Under the pieces are notes generated by a model. That model saw only the letters and a program-made list of their open reading frames with translations. It was not told the DNA's origin and ran no database searches. Positions 1-7,954 of a stretch of 14,540 bases of DNA are shown here, piece by piece. Positions within the stretch are counted from its first letter, which is position 1. The number at the start of each line of letters is the position of its first letter. This DNA comes from JBDSYA01 sp039925865 (GTDB lineage Bacteria > Bacteroidota > Ignavibacteria > Tepidaquicellales > Tepidaquicellaceae): the NCBI GenBank assembly GCA_039925865.1, contig JBDSYA010000169.1:1-14540 (forward strand), written 5' to 3'. Position numbers and translations under genes: made by a program.

Positions 1-2
1 AA

Positions 3-719
3 AATGAGATACAGCATACTATAGCAACTATTGAGATGACAGTTGACCTTCCAAAGGAGTTTAAAGGTACACATATGAGCAGGTTTATAGAAATTCTTCA
101 ATGTAAGAACAGGGAAATTCATATTGATTCTATTGATACTATTCTGATTGAAATGCAAAAAAAGCTTAACGCTTCAGCTTCCCATATTGAAGTTAAATTT
201 CCATACTTTAAAGAAAAGAATGCTCCGGTCACCGGAAAGGCTTCTTTGATGGATTATGGAGTGAAGTTTCACGCAGTGCGAAATAAAGACAAGAAGGATT
301 TTATACTGACAGTTAACGTACCTGTAACCACTTTATGTCCATGTTCAAAGAATATTTCAAAATACGGAGCTCATAACCAAAGAGGTGAAGTAACTGTGTC
401 TGTAAGATTTCATGATACTGTATGGATCGAAGATCTGATAAGTGCAGTTGAAGAAAGCGCAAGCTGTGAATTATATTCACTATTAAAAAGAGAGGACGAA
501 AAATTTGTCACCGAAAGAGCCTATGAAAATCCGGTTTTCGTAGAAGATCTTGTAAGAAATGTTGTAATTCGCCTTAAGGAAAATAAAAGTATTACCTGGT
601 ATAGTGTAGAAGCTGAAAATTTTGAGAGTATACATAATCATAATGCATACGCTCATATCGAATCTGATAATAGCTTGATGAATGGTGATCCGGGAAAATT
701 TATTATCAATAGATATTAA
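3..719 (+). CDS. folE2: GTP cyclohydrolase FolE2 (type IB), 5'-truncated by the window edge
   Basis: Converts GTP to 7,8-dihydroneopterin triphosphate, the entry step of tetrahydrofolate and queuosine synthesis, in the cytoplasm. The frame stays open to the left edge: codons before the first internal ATG (36) read NEIQHTIATIE, which continues FolE2 homology, so that ATG is not the start and roughly 20 N-terminal residues lie outside. Numbering from that internal Met, family landmarks are 'VDLPKEFKGTHMSRF' (3-17), the metal-site Cys in 'CPCSKNIS' (101-108), 'GAHNQRG' (111-117), the Glu of 'RAYENP' (164) and 'ESIHNHNAYA' (197-206) with its His. Type IB enzymes are metal-dependent but not strictly zinc-dependent, unlike FolE (family knowledge). 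The stop is followed by a 138-bp gap before the envelope operon, so co-transcription is unclear. The assignment is very safe. Confidence 0.95.
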   Translation, partial: NEIQHTIATIEMTVDLPKEFKGTHMSRFIEILQCKNREIHIDSIDTILIEMQKKLNASASHIEVKFPYFKEKNAPVTGKASLMDYGVKFHAVRNKDKKDFILTVNVPVTTLCPCSKNISKYGAHNQRGEVTVSVRFHDTVWIEDLISAVEESASCELYSLLKREDEKFVTERAYENPVFVEDLVRNVVIRLKENKSITWYSVEAENFESIHNHNAYAHIESDNSLMNGDPGKFIINRY

Positions 720-751
720 ACATTCAATATCTTAACAATGCTGTTGAATGT
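720..751 (+). terminator. weak inverted repeat after folE2
   Basis: Perfect 8-bp arms ACATTCAA (720-727) and TTGAATGT (744-751) enclose a 16-nt loop, directly after the folE2 stop. No T-tract follows, so it is a poor match to an intrinsic terminator. It could be a 3'-end-stabilising hairpin or chance in AT-rich DNA. Confidence 0.25.
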
Positions 752-782
752 TGTTGAATCAGTTTAAAAAAGTGCATTTGTC

Positions 783-813
783 TTTGTATAAAAAATCAAA
801 ATTAGTATATTTT
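783..813 (+). promoter_or_regulatory. candidate Bacteroidetes-type promoter for the envelope operon
   Basis: TTTG (783-786), a 19-nt spacer, then TATATTTT (806-813). This fits the Bacteroidetes housekeeping pattern (TTTG or TTG at -33, TAnnTTTG at -7) except for the last base of the -7 box. It lies 45 bp before the TTG start at 858. The match is to a known consensus. Use of that consensus by this organism is inferred. Confidence 0.35.
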
Positions 814-846
814 AAAAATAAAAATCACAAACTGTACAATGCAGTT

Positions 847-860
847 GGAGGAAAAAATTG
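847..860 (+). promoter_or_regulatory. ribosome binding site fixing a TTG start
   Basis: GGAGG (847-851) lies 6 nt before the TTG at 858-860. It is the clearest Shine-Dalgarno motif in the window. The only in-frame ATG nearby (codon 26) lies at the end of the signal peptide, so the SD and the signal peptide both select the TTG. Confidence 0.7.
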
Positions 861-1298
861 AATAAAATAAAATTCTTGCCGGTTATCCTGGCTGTATCAA
901 TATTAACTATTTTCCTGAGTTTAGGAAACGTGATGGCACAGAGTGCGCCGGGAATATCAGTTTCGACAAATAAAAAATCATATAATTCTGGTGAATCCGG
1001 TTTTTTAACAATTAATTTTAAAACAGGATCTAAGGTAAAAATTCCAAAAGAGCCGGAAGTAGTTATAAGCCTTAATTCATCCGATGTTGAAGCCGGAGGA
1101 TTGCAGGATTATACCGGTGGTGATGGTGACTACATTAGTAATTCAAAAGTGAAATATAATTTCACAGTGCCGGCCGGAACACCCAGTGGTACTACTATTG
1201 CGGTTTCGGGAAGTGTTAAATTCGGATATTGTTCCACTAAAGATGGTGTCTGTAAAATTACCACCAAAAACTTTACAGCTAAGGTTAAAGTAAAATAA
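858..1298 (+). CDS. small secreted beta-sandwich protein, DsbD N-terminal (alpha) domain-like
   Basis: A 146-residue exported protein. Residues 1-27 are a signal peptide (basic MNKIK, hydrophobic 7-22, likely cut after NVMA27). The rest is one beta-rich domain. 'SKVKIPKEPEVVISLN' (58-73) and two Cys bracketing a short loop (C125, C132 in 'GYCSTKDGVC') resemble the immunoglobulin-like N-terminal domain of thiol:disulfide interchange protein DsbD, where a Cys pair receives electrons. Here the domain stands alone, without the membrane or thioredoxin parts. Starts at TTG behind GGAGG. The next gene begins 11 bp downstream, so the two are probably co-transcribed. The family link rests on motif resemblance; the Cys pair could simply be a structural disulfide. 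Confidence 0.55.
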   Translation: MNKIKFLPVILAVSILTIFLSLGNVMAQSAPGISVSTNKKSYNSGESGFLTINFKTGSKVKIPKEPEVVISLNSSDVEAGGLQDYTGGDGDYISNSKVKYNFTVPAGTPSGTTIAVSGSVKFGYCSTKDGVCKITTKNFTAKVKVK

Positions 1299-1309
1299 GC
1301 TTTATCTTA

Positions 1310-2050
1310 ATGAGAGATGCGTACTATTTTTTTTCGGATGTACATCTAGGACTTGAGAATAGTGAAAAGGAAAAGTTAAAAGAAAGCAAGCTTATTGAGT
1401 TTTTGAATAAGGCACAAGATGATGCCAAAGAGATCTTCATAGTAGGAGATCTATTTGATTGCTGGATAGAATATAAACAAGTTGTCCCCCGCGGTTATTA
1501 CAGGCTGCTTACAAAGATTTCGGATATTGTAATCAGTGGTGTCAAAATAAATTACATTGCCGGCAACCATGATTTCTGGAAAGGAGATTATTTCAGAGAA
1601 GAATTCGGAATTGAAATTTGCCATACTCACATTGAAAGAGAAATTGAAGGAAAAAAATTTTATATACATCACGGTGATGGATTTGCGTACAATGACCTGG
1701 GATACAGAATATTAAAAAAGGTTTTAAGAAGCAATTTGAGCCAAAAATTATATTCGATAATTCATCCTGATATTGGTATAAAGATCGCTAAGGCAACATC
1801 CGCTACTTCCAGGGATCATACAAATGATAAAGACTATTCTGAAAGAGACGGTATAAAGGATTTTGCTATACGGAAAATAGATGAAGGTTTTGATTACATA
1901 ATTATGGGGCACCGTCATAACCCGCAGATGGAAGAATACAAAAAAGGATACTATATAAACCTGGGTGACTGGATCAATTATTTTACTTACGGGAAATATA
2001 AAAATAATAAATTTGATCTTTTGACATTCTACGATTTAAAAAAGAAATAA
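1310..2050 (+). CDS. lpxH: LpxH-like metallophosphoesterase (UDP-2,3-diacylglucosamine hydrolase)
   Basis: Probable lipid A synthesis enzyme cleaving UDP-2,3-diacylglucosamine to lipid X and UMP at the inner face of the inner membrane. All calcineurin-type metal motifs are present in 246 residues: 'FSDVHLG' (D10, H12), 'VGDLFDCW' (D47, D50), 'AGNHDFW' (N86, H87, D88), 'HHGDG' (H120-H121, D123) and 'MGHRHNPQ' (H201, H203). Length matches E. coli LpxH (about 240). Proteobacterial LpxH has GNRD where this protein has the generic GNHD, so a different phosphoesterase substrate is possible. ATG start with no clear Shine-Dalgarno. Position 11 bp after the secreted protein and 22 bp before the penicillin-binding protein supports an envelope role. 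Confidence 0.75.
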   Translation: MRDAYYFFSDVHLGLENSEKEKLKESKLIEFLNKAQDDAKEIFIVGDLFDCWIEYKQVVPRGYYRLLTKISDIVISGVKINYIAGNHDFWKGDYFREEFGIEICHTHIEREIEGKKFYIHHGDGFAYNDLGYRILKKVLRSNLSQKLYSIIHPDIGIKIAKATSATSRDHTNDKDYSERDGIKDFAIRKIDEGFDYIIMGHRHNPQMEEYKKGYYINLGDWINYFTYGKYKNNKFDLLTFYDLKKK

Positions 2051-2072
2051 ACATTTTGATTAGAAATTTAAT

Positions 2073-4370
2073 TTGGATAAAAACAATAAAAATAGCGACG
2101 AAGAATTAAACAGATATTTTTCAGATAAAAATTACAGACACAAAAAATTAAAAAATAGAAATACTGCAAACAACTTGTTTAAAACCATTTTATCAATATT
2201 TGCAGTTGTAATTCTTATAGTAATCGTATATCTGACTTACCTTTCACAAAGCCTACCCTCCCTTGCTGAACTAGAAAATCCTAAACTCGAAGAGGCCACA
2301 AAAATTTATTCTTCGGATGGAGAATTAATTGATAAATTTTTCCTTAAAAACCGTACAAAAGTTACGCTCGATAATATTCCCAAAGATATGATCAGCGCAT
2401 TGATAGCCACTGAAGACAGAAAATTTCATGATCATTGGGGAGTAGATATAGACAGAATCTTTAAAGCTATTTTTAAGAACGTTGTTAGCGGAAGCCTTAC
2501 CAAAGAAGGTGCTTCTACCATCACTCAACAGCTTGCCCGTAATTTATATAAAGATATTGGTAATGAAATTTCTCTGAACAGAAAACTTCGTGAAGCTATG
2601 ACTGCAGTTCAGATTGAAAGAACTTATACCAAAGAGGAAATTCTTGCATATTATTTAAACACAGTTTATTTTGGAAAAGGAGCTTACGGTATTGAAGCTG
2701 CGGCTCAGACATATTTTGATAAAAATGCCAAAGGTCTTACGCTTGATGAGTGTGCTTTGCTTGTTGGTGTTTTGAAATCCCCTGCAAATTATGATCCCGT
2801 CGATAATCCGGAAGCTTCATTGAAGAGAAGAAATCTTGTGCTTTATGGAATGTATGAAGAGGAATTCATAAAAAAAGAAACATACGATGTAGTTATAAAT
2901 GACCCGCTTAAAGTAAATTTAAAAAAAGATTATGCGAATTTTAATTCTCCGGCTCCGCAATTCACAGAATATATAAGACAGCTATTGGAAAAAAAAGCCG
3001 AGAAATATGGTTATGATCTTTACAGAGACGGATTAAAAGTTTACACTTCACTGGATTCAAGGTTTCAAAAACACGCCGTGACCGCTGTCAAAACTTTACT
3101 TGGCCCATTTCAAAAATCGTTTAACTCATACTGGAACTGGAATTCAAATAAAGACATCCTGAATGATGCGATTGAGAAAAACATAAAACAATCTGAAATT
3201 TACAAAACTACAAAATCAGAACAAGACAGAAAAAATCTATATGACAGAATGATAAATGACAAATCATTTATTGATTCTGTTCGAACTCTCACTTCAACAG
3301 TACAGGTAGGTTTTGTAGTTATTAATCCTAAAACCGGCGAGATCAAGGCTATGGTTGGTGCAAATCCAAACACAACATTCAAATACGGTTTGAATCACGT
3401 TACTCAAATCAAGAGACAGCCCGGATCATCCTTTAAGCCTTTTGTTTATGCCACTGCCATAAACAACGGATATTCACCGGGGTTTATGATCTCAAATGAT
3501 CCTATAAGTATACACGTCGGCGGTACTGTTTGGTCTCCTAAAGGAGGCGGCACAGGAGGTAAAATGACTATGAGAGATGGTATTGCAAACTCAGTAAATG
3601 TTATTGCTGTAAGAACGGCCATGGACCTTGCTCCTATGGATAAAGTTATTGATCTTGCCCATAGTATGGGAATAAACTCTGAGTTACCAAATGTTTTATC
3701 GCTTGCACTTGGGGCAGGTGAAGTAACTCCGCTTGAAATGACAAATGCATTCGGGACTTTTGCAAATGAGGGAATATGGGTTGAGCCATCTCCTATATTA
3801 AAAATTGAAGACCGTAACGGAAATATAATTGAAGAATTTCATCCTGAAACAAGAGAAGTTCTTAGTGAAGAAACAGCATATATTATGAGTGACATGATGG
3901 AAGATGTGATCGATCACGGTACAGCTGTCAGTGTACGTCAATATTTTCACAGGCCTGCAGCAGGTAAAACAGGAACAACACAGAATTACACCGACGCTTG
4001 GTTTGTCGGCTTTACACCACAATTTTCTGCCGGTGTCTGGCTTGGATTTGATGACGCACGGATAAAATTCGGAGGCGGATATGGGCAGGGCGGAAAAGCA
4101 GCAGCTCCTATCTGGGGAAAATTTATGCAGCTCTTATATTCAGATGATGAATTTGATTTTCCCGTTGCTTATTTTCTCATGCCTGACGGTGTTGAAGAGG
4201 CAAGGGTCTGTACGGTCACAGGACTCAGAAGCAACGGCACATGTCCGTCAACTACTGATATTCTTATTAAAAAATTCAACAGCAAAAAGTGTAATATATA
4301 TCACTACTCTGCACCGGCGGAAACTTCAGTTGAAACCCAGGAACCACCAAAAGGCAGTGTCGGATATTAA
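2073..4370 (+). CDS. mrcA: bifunctional class A penicillin-binding protein (PBP1A type)
   Basis: Polymerises lipid II into glycan strands and cross-links the peptides outside the cytoplasmic membrane. Order: basic cytoplasmic tail (1-34); one membrane segment (about 36-57); GT51 glycosyltransferase with 'IATEDRKFHDHWG' (111-123, catalytic E114), 'GASTITQQLARNLY' (146-159) and 'LNTVYFGKGAYGIEAAA' (195-211); then a transpeptidase with S452-x-x-K in 'GSSFKPF', 'SVN' (507-509) and 'KTGT' (632-635). All catalytic motifs are intact and the 765-residue length is normal. The start is TTG at 2073: the next in-frame Met is residue 106, inside the GT domain, so TTG is required. No Shine-Dalgarno is visible. 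It sits 22 bp after the LpxH-like gene and 50 bp before ndk. Confidence 0.95.
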   Translation: MDKNNKNSDEELNRYFSDKNYRHKKLKNRNTANNLFKTILSIFAVVILIVIVYLTYLSQSLPSLAELENPKLEEATKIYSSDGELIDKFFLKNRTKVTLDNIPKDMISALIATEDRKFHDHWGVDIDRIFKAIFKNVVSGSLTKEGASTITQQLARNLYKDIGNEISLNRKLREAMTAVQIERTYTKEEILAYYLNTVYFGKGAYGIEAAAQTYFDKNAKGLTLDECALLVGVLKSPANYDPVDNPEASLKRRNLVLYGMYEEEFIKKETYDVVINDPLKVNLKKDYANFNSPAPQFTEYIRQLLEKKAEKYGYDLYRDGLKVYTSLDSRFQKHAVTAVKTLLGPFQKSFNSYWNWNSNKDILNDAIEKNIKQSEIYKTTKSEQDRKNLYDRMINDKSFIDSVRTLTSTVQVGFVVINPKTGEIKAMVGANPNTTFKYGLNHVTQIKRQPGSSFKPFVYATAINNGYSPGFMISNDPISIHVGGTVWSPKGGGTGGKMTMRDGIANSVNVIAVRTAMDLAPMDKVIDLAHSMGINSELPNVLSLALGAGEVTPLEMTNAFGTFANEGIWVEPSPILKIEDRNGNIIEEFHPETREVLSEETAYIMSDMMEDVIDHGTAVSVRQYFHRPAAGKTGTTQNYTDAWFVGFTPQFSAGVWLGFDDARIKFGGGYGQGGKAAAPIWGKFMQLLYSDDEFDFPVAYFLMPDGVEEARVCTVTGLRSNGTCPSTTDILIKKFNSKKCNIYHYSAPAETSVETQEPPKGSVGY

Positions 4371-4406
4371 AAATCACCTCATAAAATATATAAATCGTAA
4401 TTAAAG

Positions 4407-4423
4407 AAAGGATATCAAAATTG
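4407..4423 (+). promoter_or_regulatory. ribosome binding site for the TTG start of ndk
   Basis: AAAGGAT (4407-4413) is followed after 7 nt by TTG (4421-4423), supporting initiation at TTG rather than a later codon. Confidence 0.55.
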
Positions 4424-4843
4424 ATCCAAAGGACTCTTTGCATTATTAAACCTGATGCAGTAAAAAAAAATATAGAGGGTAACATAATTCAAAAACTTTC
4501 CGACAGCGGTTTTAAAATACTCGGAATGAAAATGACCCGTCTTTCAGATTCAGTAGCGGGTAGATTTTATGAAGTTCACAAAGAAAGACCTTTTTATAAA
4601 GAACTTTGTGATTTTATGATATCAGGCCCGGTAGTCGTAATTGCACTTGAGAAAGAGAATGCTGTTCAGGATTACAGAACTCTTATCGGTGCTACAGATC
4701 CTGCCGAAGCAGATGAAGGAACAGTAAGAAAATTATATGCGGATTCAAAATCGGAAAACGCTGTTCACGGATCTGATTCAGAAGAGAACGGTAAGCTGGA
4801 AGTTAATTTTTTCTTTTCAGAAAGTGAACTTAATCAAAACTAA
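4421..4843 (+). CDS. ndk: nucleoside diphosphate kinase
   Basis: Transfers the gamma phosphate of ATP to nucleoside diphosphates through a phospho-histidine, balancing cytoplasmic NTP and dNTP pools. The 140-residue length is exactly that of the family. 'LCIIKPDAV' (6-14) holds the conserved Lys, and the signature 'NAVHGSDS' (113-120) holds the active-site H116. The TTG start gives the standard N-terminus MIQRTL-IIKPD; the next Met is residue 36, inside the fold. Placed 50 bp after the penicillin-binding protein and 34 bp before the protease, probably within the same transcript. A direct link to envelope synthesis through supply of UTP or CTP would be speculation. Confidence 0.97.
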   Translation: MIQRTLCIIKPDAVKKNIEGNIIQKLSDSGFKILGMKMTRLSDSVAGRFYEVHKERPFYKELCDFMISGPVVVIALEKENAVQDYRTLIGATDPAEADEGTVRKLYADSKSENAVHGSDSEENGKLEVNFFFSESELNQN

Positions 4844-4877
4844 TTTAAAAACATATTTAATAAATCTTACAAACCTA

Positions 4878-7802
4878 ATGAAAGAAAAATTCAAGATCGT
4901 TAATTGCTTTATTTTATTGCTGGTGGCATCAGCCATTTTTTCTTCGTTCAAAAATAATGATGATAAAACAAATAAAGGAAACAGTTACTTCAAACTTGCT
5001 GAAGGACTGACTGAAGTTGATTATTTACCGAATACGATCATTATTAAAATCAAAGAAGGAAACAGAAATGTCGCAGGAATAAATGAAATCAATAATGTTT
5101 CAATCAATGCAGTATTATCAGACTTAAATGCTAATATCAGTAAAATGTTTACTGATGCTGTAAAGCCTACACAGGATTTTTCAAATTCAGGTGAAAAATT
5201 TTCGGACTTGTCGCTGATCTACATTATTAAATACAGCTCTTCAAAGAATATCGAAGAAGCAGTTAATATGATTTATAATTCCGGAGAAGTAGAATATGCG
5301 CAGCCTAAATATATTCAGCGATTTGCTTTTACACCAAATGATCCGTCTTTAGGATCACAATATTATATCAATAAAATCCAGGCGCCTGCCGGCTGGGACA
5401 TTCAGCAGGGAGATACTAGTGTAGTAATTGGTATAGTTGATTCCGGAACCGACTGGGATCATCCGGATCTTGCCGCAAATATAAAAATAAATTATGCTGA
5501 TCCAATTGACGGTATCGATAATGATGCGGACGGATACATTGACAATTACAGAGGATGGGATCTTGCAGGTGCTGATTATAATAATGTTATACCGGATAAC
5601 AATCCAATGATAATGGGTTCTAATAATAACCACGGTTCCCATGTTTCAGGTGACGCTTCTGCGGTTACAAATAACGGAGTTGGAATAGCCGGTCCGGGTT
5701 TTAAATGTAAAATATTAGCTGTAAAGACTTCGGCTGATAACGATACAAGAGGCGCAGGGGGAACAGGTCTTATCATCGCAGGTTACGAAGGTATTAAATA
5801 TGCAGCAGATAAAGGATGCTCTGTAATTAATTGTTCATGGGGCGGAGGTGGCGGAGGCCAGTTCGAACAGGATATAATAACTTACGCAACAATTAACAAA
5901 AATTCTTTAGTAGTTTGTGCAGCCGGTAACAGCAGCTCTAGCGCGCCTTTTTATCCTGCCAGTTATAAATATGTTTTAAATGTTGCTTCAACAACTTCTT
6001 CTGATGCAAGATCCGGATTTTCAAATTTTGGAAATTCTATTGATATTTGTGCTCCGGGATCGAGTATATACAGTACTTTATGGAATAACACTTATGCAAT
6101 CTTTGACGGTACATCCATGGCATCTCCGATAGCGGCAGGTGTATGCGGAATTGTAAAGTCGCACTTTCCGTCCTATAATGCATTACAAGTGGGTGAAAAA
6201 GTAAGAGTTACCTGTGATAATATTGATGCACAAAATCCTTCTTATATCGGTAAACTTGGAAAAGGAAGAGTAAACATGTTTAGAGCTCTGACTATAAATT
6301 CACCTGCAGTCAGACTTAATACTTATAATGTAACTGATGGAAATAATAATGTCCCTCAGCCTAATGATACATTAAATATTGAGGGAACATTCATCAATTA
6401 CCTTGATGCAACCACAAACGTTAATGCTACAATTACCACAACTTCAACTGCCGTAACATTACTTAATGGAAGCTCGACTTTGGGCGCTATCCCGACACTG
6501 GGTAGTGCTAACAATAATTCAGCTCCTTTCAGGGTTAGAGTGAATTCTACTGCTGCGGCAAATACAATTGTAGATTTTAAAATCGCTTATACAGACGGAT
6601 CATATACAGATTTTGAATATTTTTCTGTAGTAGTTAATCCAAGCTATTTCGACATGAACATTAATAAGATTACTACAACAATTAACAGCAGGGGAAATTT
6701 TGGTTATAATAATTATTCTGCAAACACTCAGGGAATCGGTTTCAAATATAACAACGGAGCAAGCTTGTTATTTGAAGGCGGTCTTATGTGTGCTGTTTCA
6801 AACTCTCAGGTATCAGACGTAGTCAGAGGCAGCGATCAGGCACTTCAAAATGCGGACTTCACAAACATTATACCCTTTCAGATTACTCAGCCTGGAATAA
6901 TTTCAAACCAGGATGGTAATGCTAAATTCAATGATAATGGAGCAGGCGCAACTAAAATAGGTGTAGAAATCAGTCTGAGTAGTTACGCGTTCATCGCAAT
7001 TGTGGATGAAGATTATATTATAATGAAATATAAAATCAAGAACACCAATGCAAGTGCCGTTAATAATTTTTACGCAGGGCTTTTTGCAGATTGGGATATT
7101 GGTGCTCAGGGCGATCTTAATAAAGCAGATTGGGATCCGGCAAATCAAATGGGTTATATTTGGAGAACTGACAATAACCCCGGTACTTATGTAGGAATGT
7201 CTTTGCTCTCTGCGAGCAATCCCGCTTACTGGGCAATTGACAACGATAATACTGTTGTTGGTAATCCATGGGGAATTTATGACGGTTTTACTGATCAGGA
7301 AAAATATCAGTCTCTCTCTTCAGGGATCGGCAGAACTCAAGCCGGTGTTACCGTGGGCAGAGATGTAGCAAATGTAATTGGCAGCGGTCCTTATACAATT
7401 CCTGCCGGTGGTGTAATCTTTATTACTTTTGCTCTGATTGCCGGAGATAATCTTAATGATCTTAAAGCCAATGCCATTGCTGCAAGGAATAAATATAATG
7501 CTGTCCTTTCTATTGTAAATTATAATTCAGAAATTCCTGACAATTACAGCTTGTCACAGAATTATCCGAATCCATTTAACCCGACAACGAATATTAAGTT
7601 TGCAATTCCTAAAGCAGGTTTTACAAGTTTGAAAGTTTATGATGCTTCAGGTAAGGAAGTTTCAAACTTATTAAACGAAAACATCCAGCAGGGTTCGTAT
7701 GAAGTTCAGTTTGACGCGAATAATCTGACAAGCGGAGTTTATTTTTATAAACTTGTAACTGATGGATTTGTTGAAACAAAGAGAATGTTGTTGGTCAAAT
7801 AA
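4878..7802 (+). CDS. secreted subtilisin-like (S8) serine protease with type IX sorting domain
   Basis: A 974-residue secreted peptidase. Signal peptide about 1-24; propeptide-like region about 40-148 ending near 'VEYAQPKYIQRF'; peptidase S8 domain about 183-440 with the full triad: D188 ('GIVDSGTDWDHPDL'), H252 ('NNHGSHVSG') and S413 ('DGTSMASPIAAGV'), plus oxyanion N351 ('AAGNSS'). An Asp-rich loop 'DGIDNDADGYID' (211-222) probably binds calcium. A long beta-rich middle follows. The last 80 residues, from 'NYPNPFNP' (895) to 'KRMLLVK', are a T9SS type A C-terminal domain, cleaved after outer-membrane passage in studied systems. I start at ATG 4878: the frame is open further upstream to 4737, but that extension overlaps ndk and would bury the signal peptide. 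Last gene before the terminator. Substrate unknown. Confidence 0.93.
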   Translation: MKEKFKIVNCFILLLVASAIFSSFKNNDDKTNKGNSYFKLAEGLTEVDYLPNTIIIKIKEGNRNVAGINEINNVSINAVLSDLNANISKMFTDAVKPTQDFSNSGEKFSDLSLIYIIKYSSSKNIEEAVNMIYNSGEVEYAQPKYIQRFAFTPNDPSLGSQYYINKIQAPAGWDIQQGDTSVVIGIVDSGTDWDHPDLAANIKINYADPIDGIDNDADGYIDNYRGWDLAGADYNNVIPDNNPMIMGSNNNHGSHVSGDASAVTNNGVGIAGPGFKCKILAVKTSADNDTRGAGGTGLIIAGYEGIKYAADKGCSVINCSWGGGGGGQFEQDIITYATINKNSLVVCAAGNSSSSAPFYPASYKYVLNVASTTSSDARSGFSNFGNSIDICAPGSSIYSTLWNNTYAIFDGTSMASPIAAGVCGIVKSHFPSYNALQVGEKVRVTCDNIDAQNPSYIGKLGKGRVNMFRALTINSPAVRLNTYNVTDGNNNVPQPNDTLNIEGTFINYLDATTNVNATITTTSTAVTLLNGSSTLGAIPTLGSANNNSAPFRVRVNSTAAANTIVDFKIAYTDGSYTDFEYFSVVVNPSYFDMNINKITTTINSRGNFGYNNYSANTQGIGFKYNNGASLLFEGGLMCAVSNSQVSDVVRGSDQALQNADFTNIIPFQITQPGIISNQDGNAKFNDNGAGATKIGVEISLSSYAFIAIVDEDYIIMKYKIKNTNASAVNNFYAGLFADWDIGAQGDLNKADWDPANQMGYIWRTDNNPGTYVGMSLLSASNPAYWAIDNDNTVVGNPWGIYDGFTDQEKYQSLSSGIGRTQAGVTVGRDVANVIGSGPYTIPAGGVIFITFALIAGDNLNDLKANAIAARNKYNAVLSIVNYNSEIPDNYSLSQNYPNPFNPTTNIKFAIPKAGFTSLKVYDASGKEVSNLLNENIQQGSYEVQFDANNLTSGVYFYKLVTDGFVETKRMLLVK

Positions 7803-7836
7803 AATTGTCATTTTAGATTTATAAATTGTTTTTATT

Positions 7837-7866
7837 AAACCGCTTCCTTCAAGAGGCGGTTTTTTT
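7837..7866 (+). terminator. intrinsic terminator of the envelope operon
   Basis: AAACCGCTTC (7837-7846) pairs with GAGGCGGTTT (7853-7862), including one G-U pair, around a 6-nt loop (CTTCAA). The T-tract runs on to 7866. It lies 34 bp after the protease stop and is the strongest terminator in the window. Confidence 0.9.
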
Positions 7867-7954
7867 ATTTCTGTTAAGAAGAATTTTACAGAATCTTTTT
7901 TAAAACAATTTGAATAAATTATTTAAATTTTCAAAAATATTTTAATTCAAATAG

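Noticed and set aside
36..719. folE2 starting at ATG 36
   Set aside because: Codons before this ATG encode FolE2-like sequence (NEIQHTIATIE) and are open to the edge, so the gene is simply cut by the window.
4081..4404. Separate 107-codon + strand gene overlapping the end of the penicillin-binding protein
   Set aside because: Entirely in another frame of the well-conserved transpeptidase C-terminus; no recognisable product. A shadow frame.
4737..4877. Longer start for the subtilase at 4737
   Set aside because: It overlaps more than 100 bp of ndk, adds 47 residues before a good signal peptide, and has no family support. ATG 4878 is preferred.
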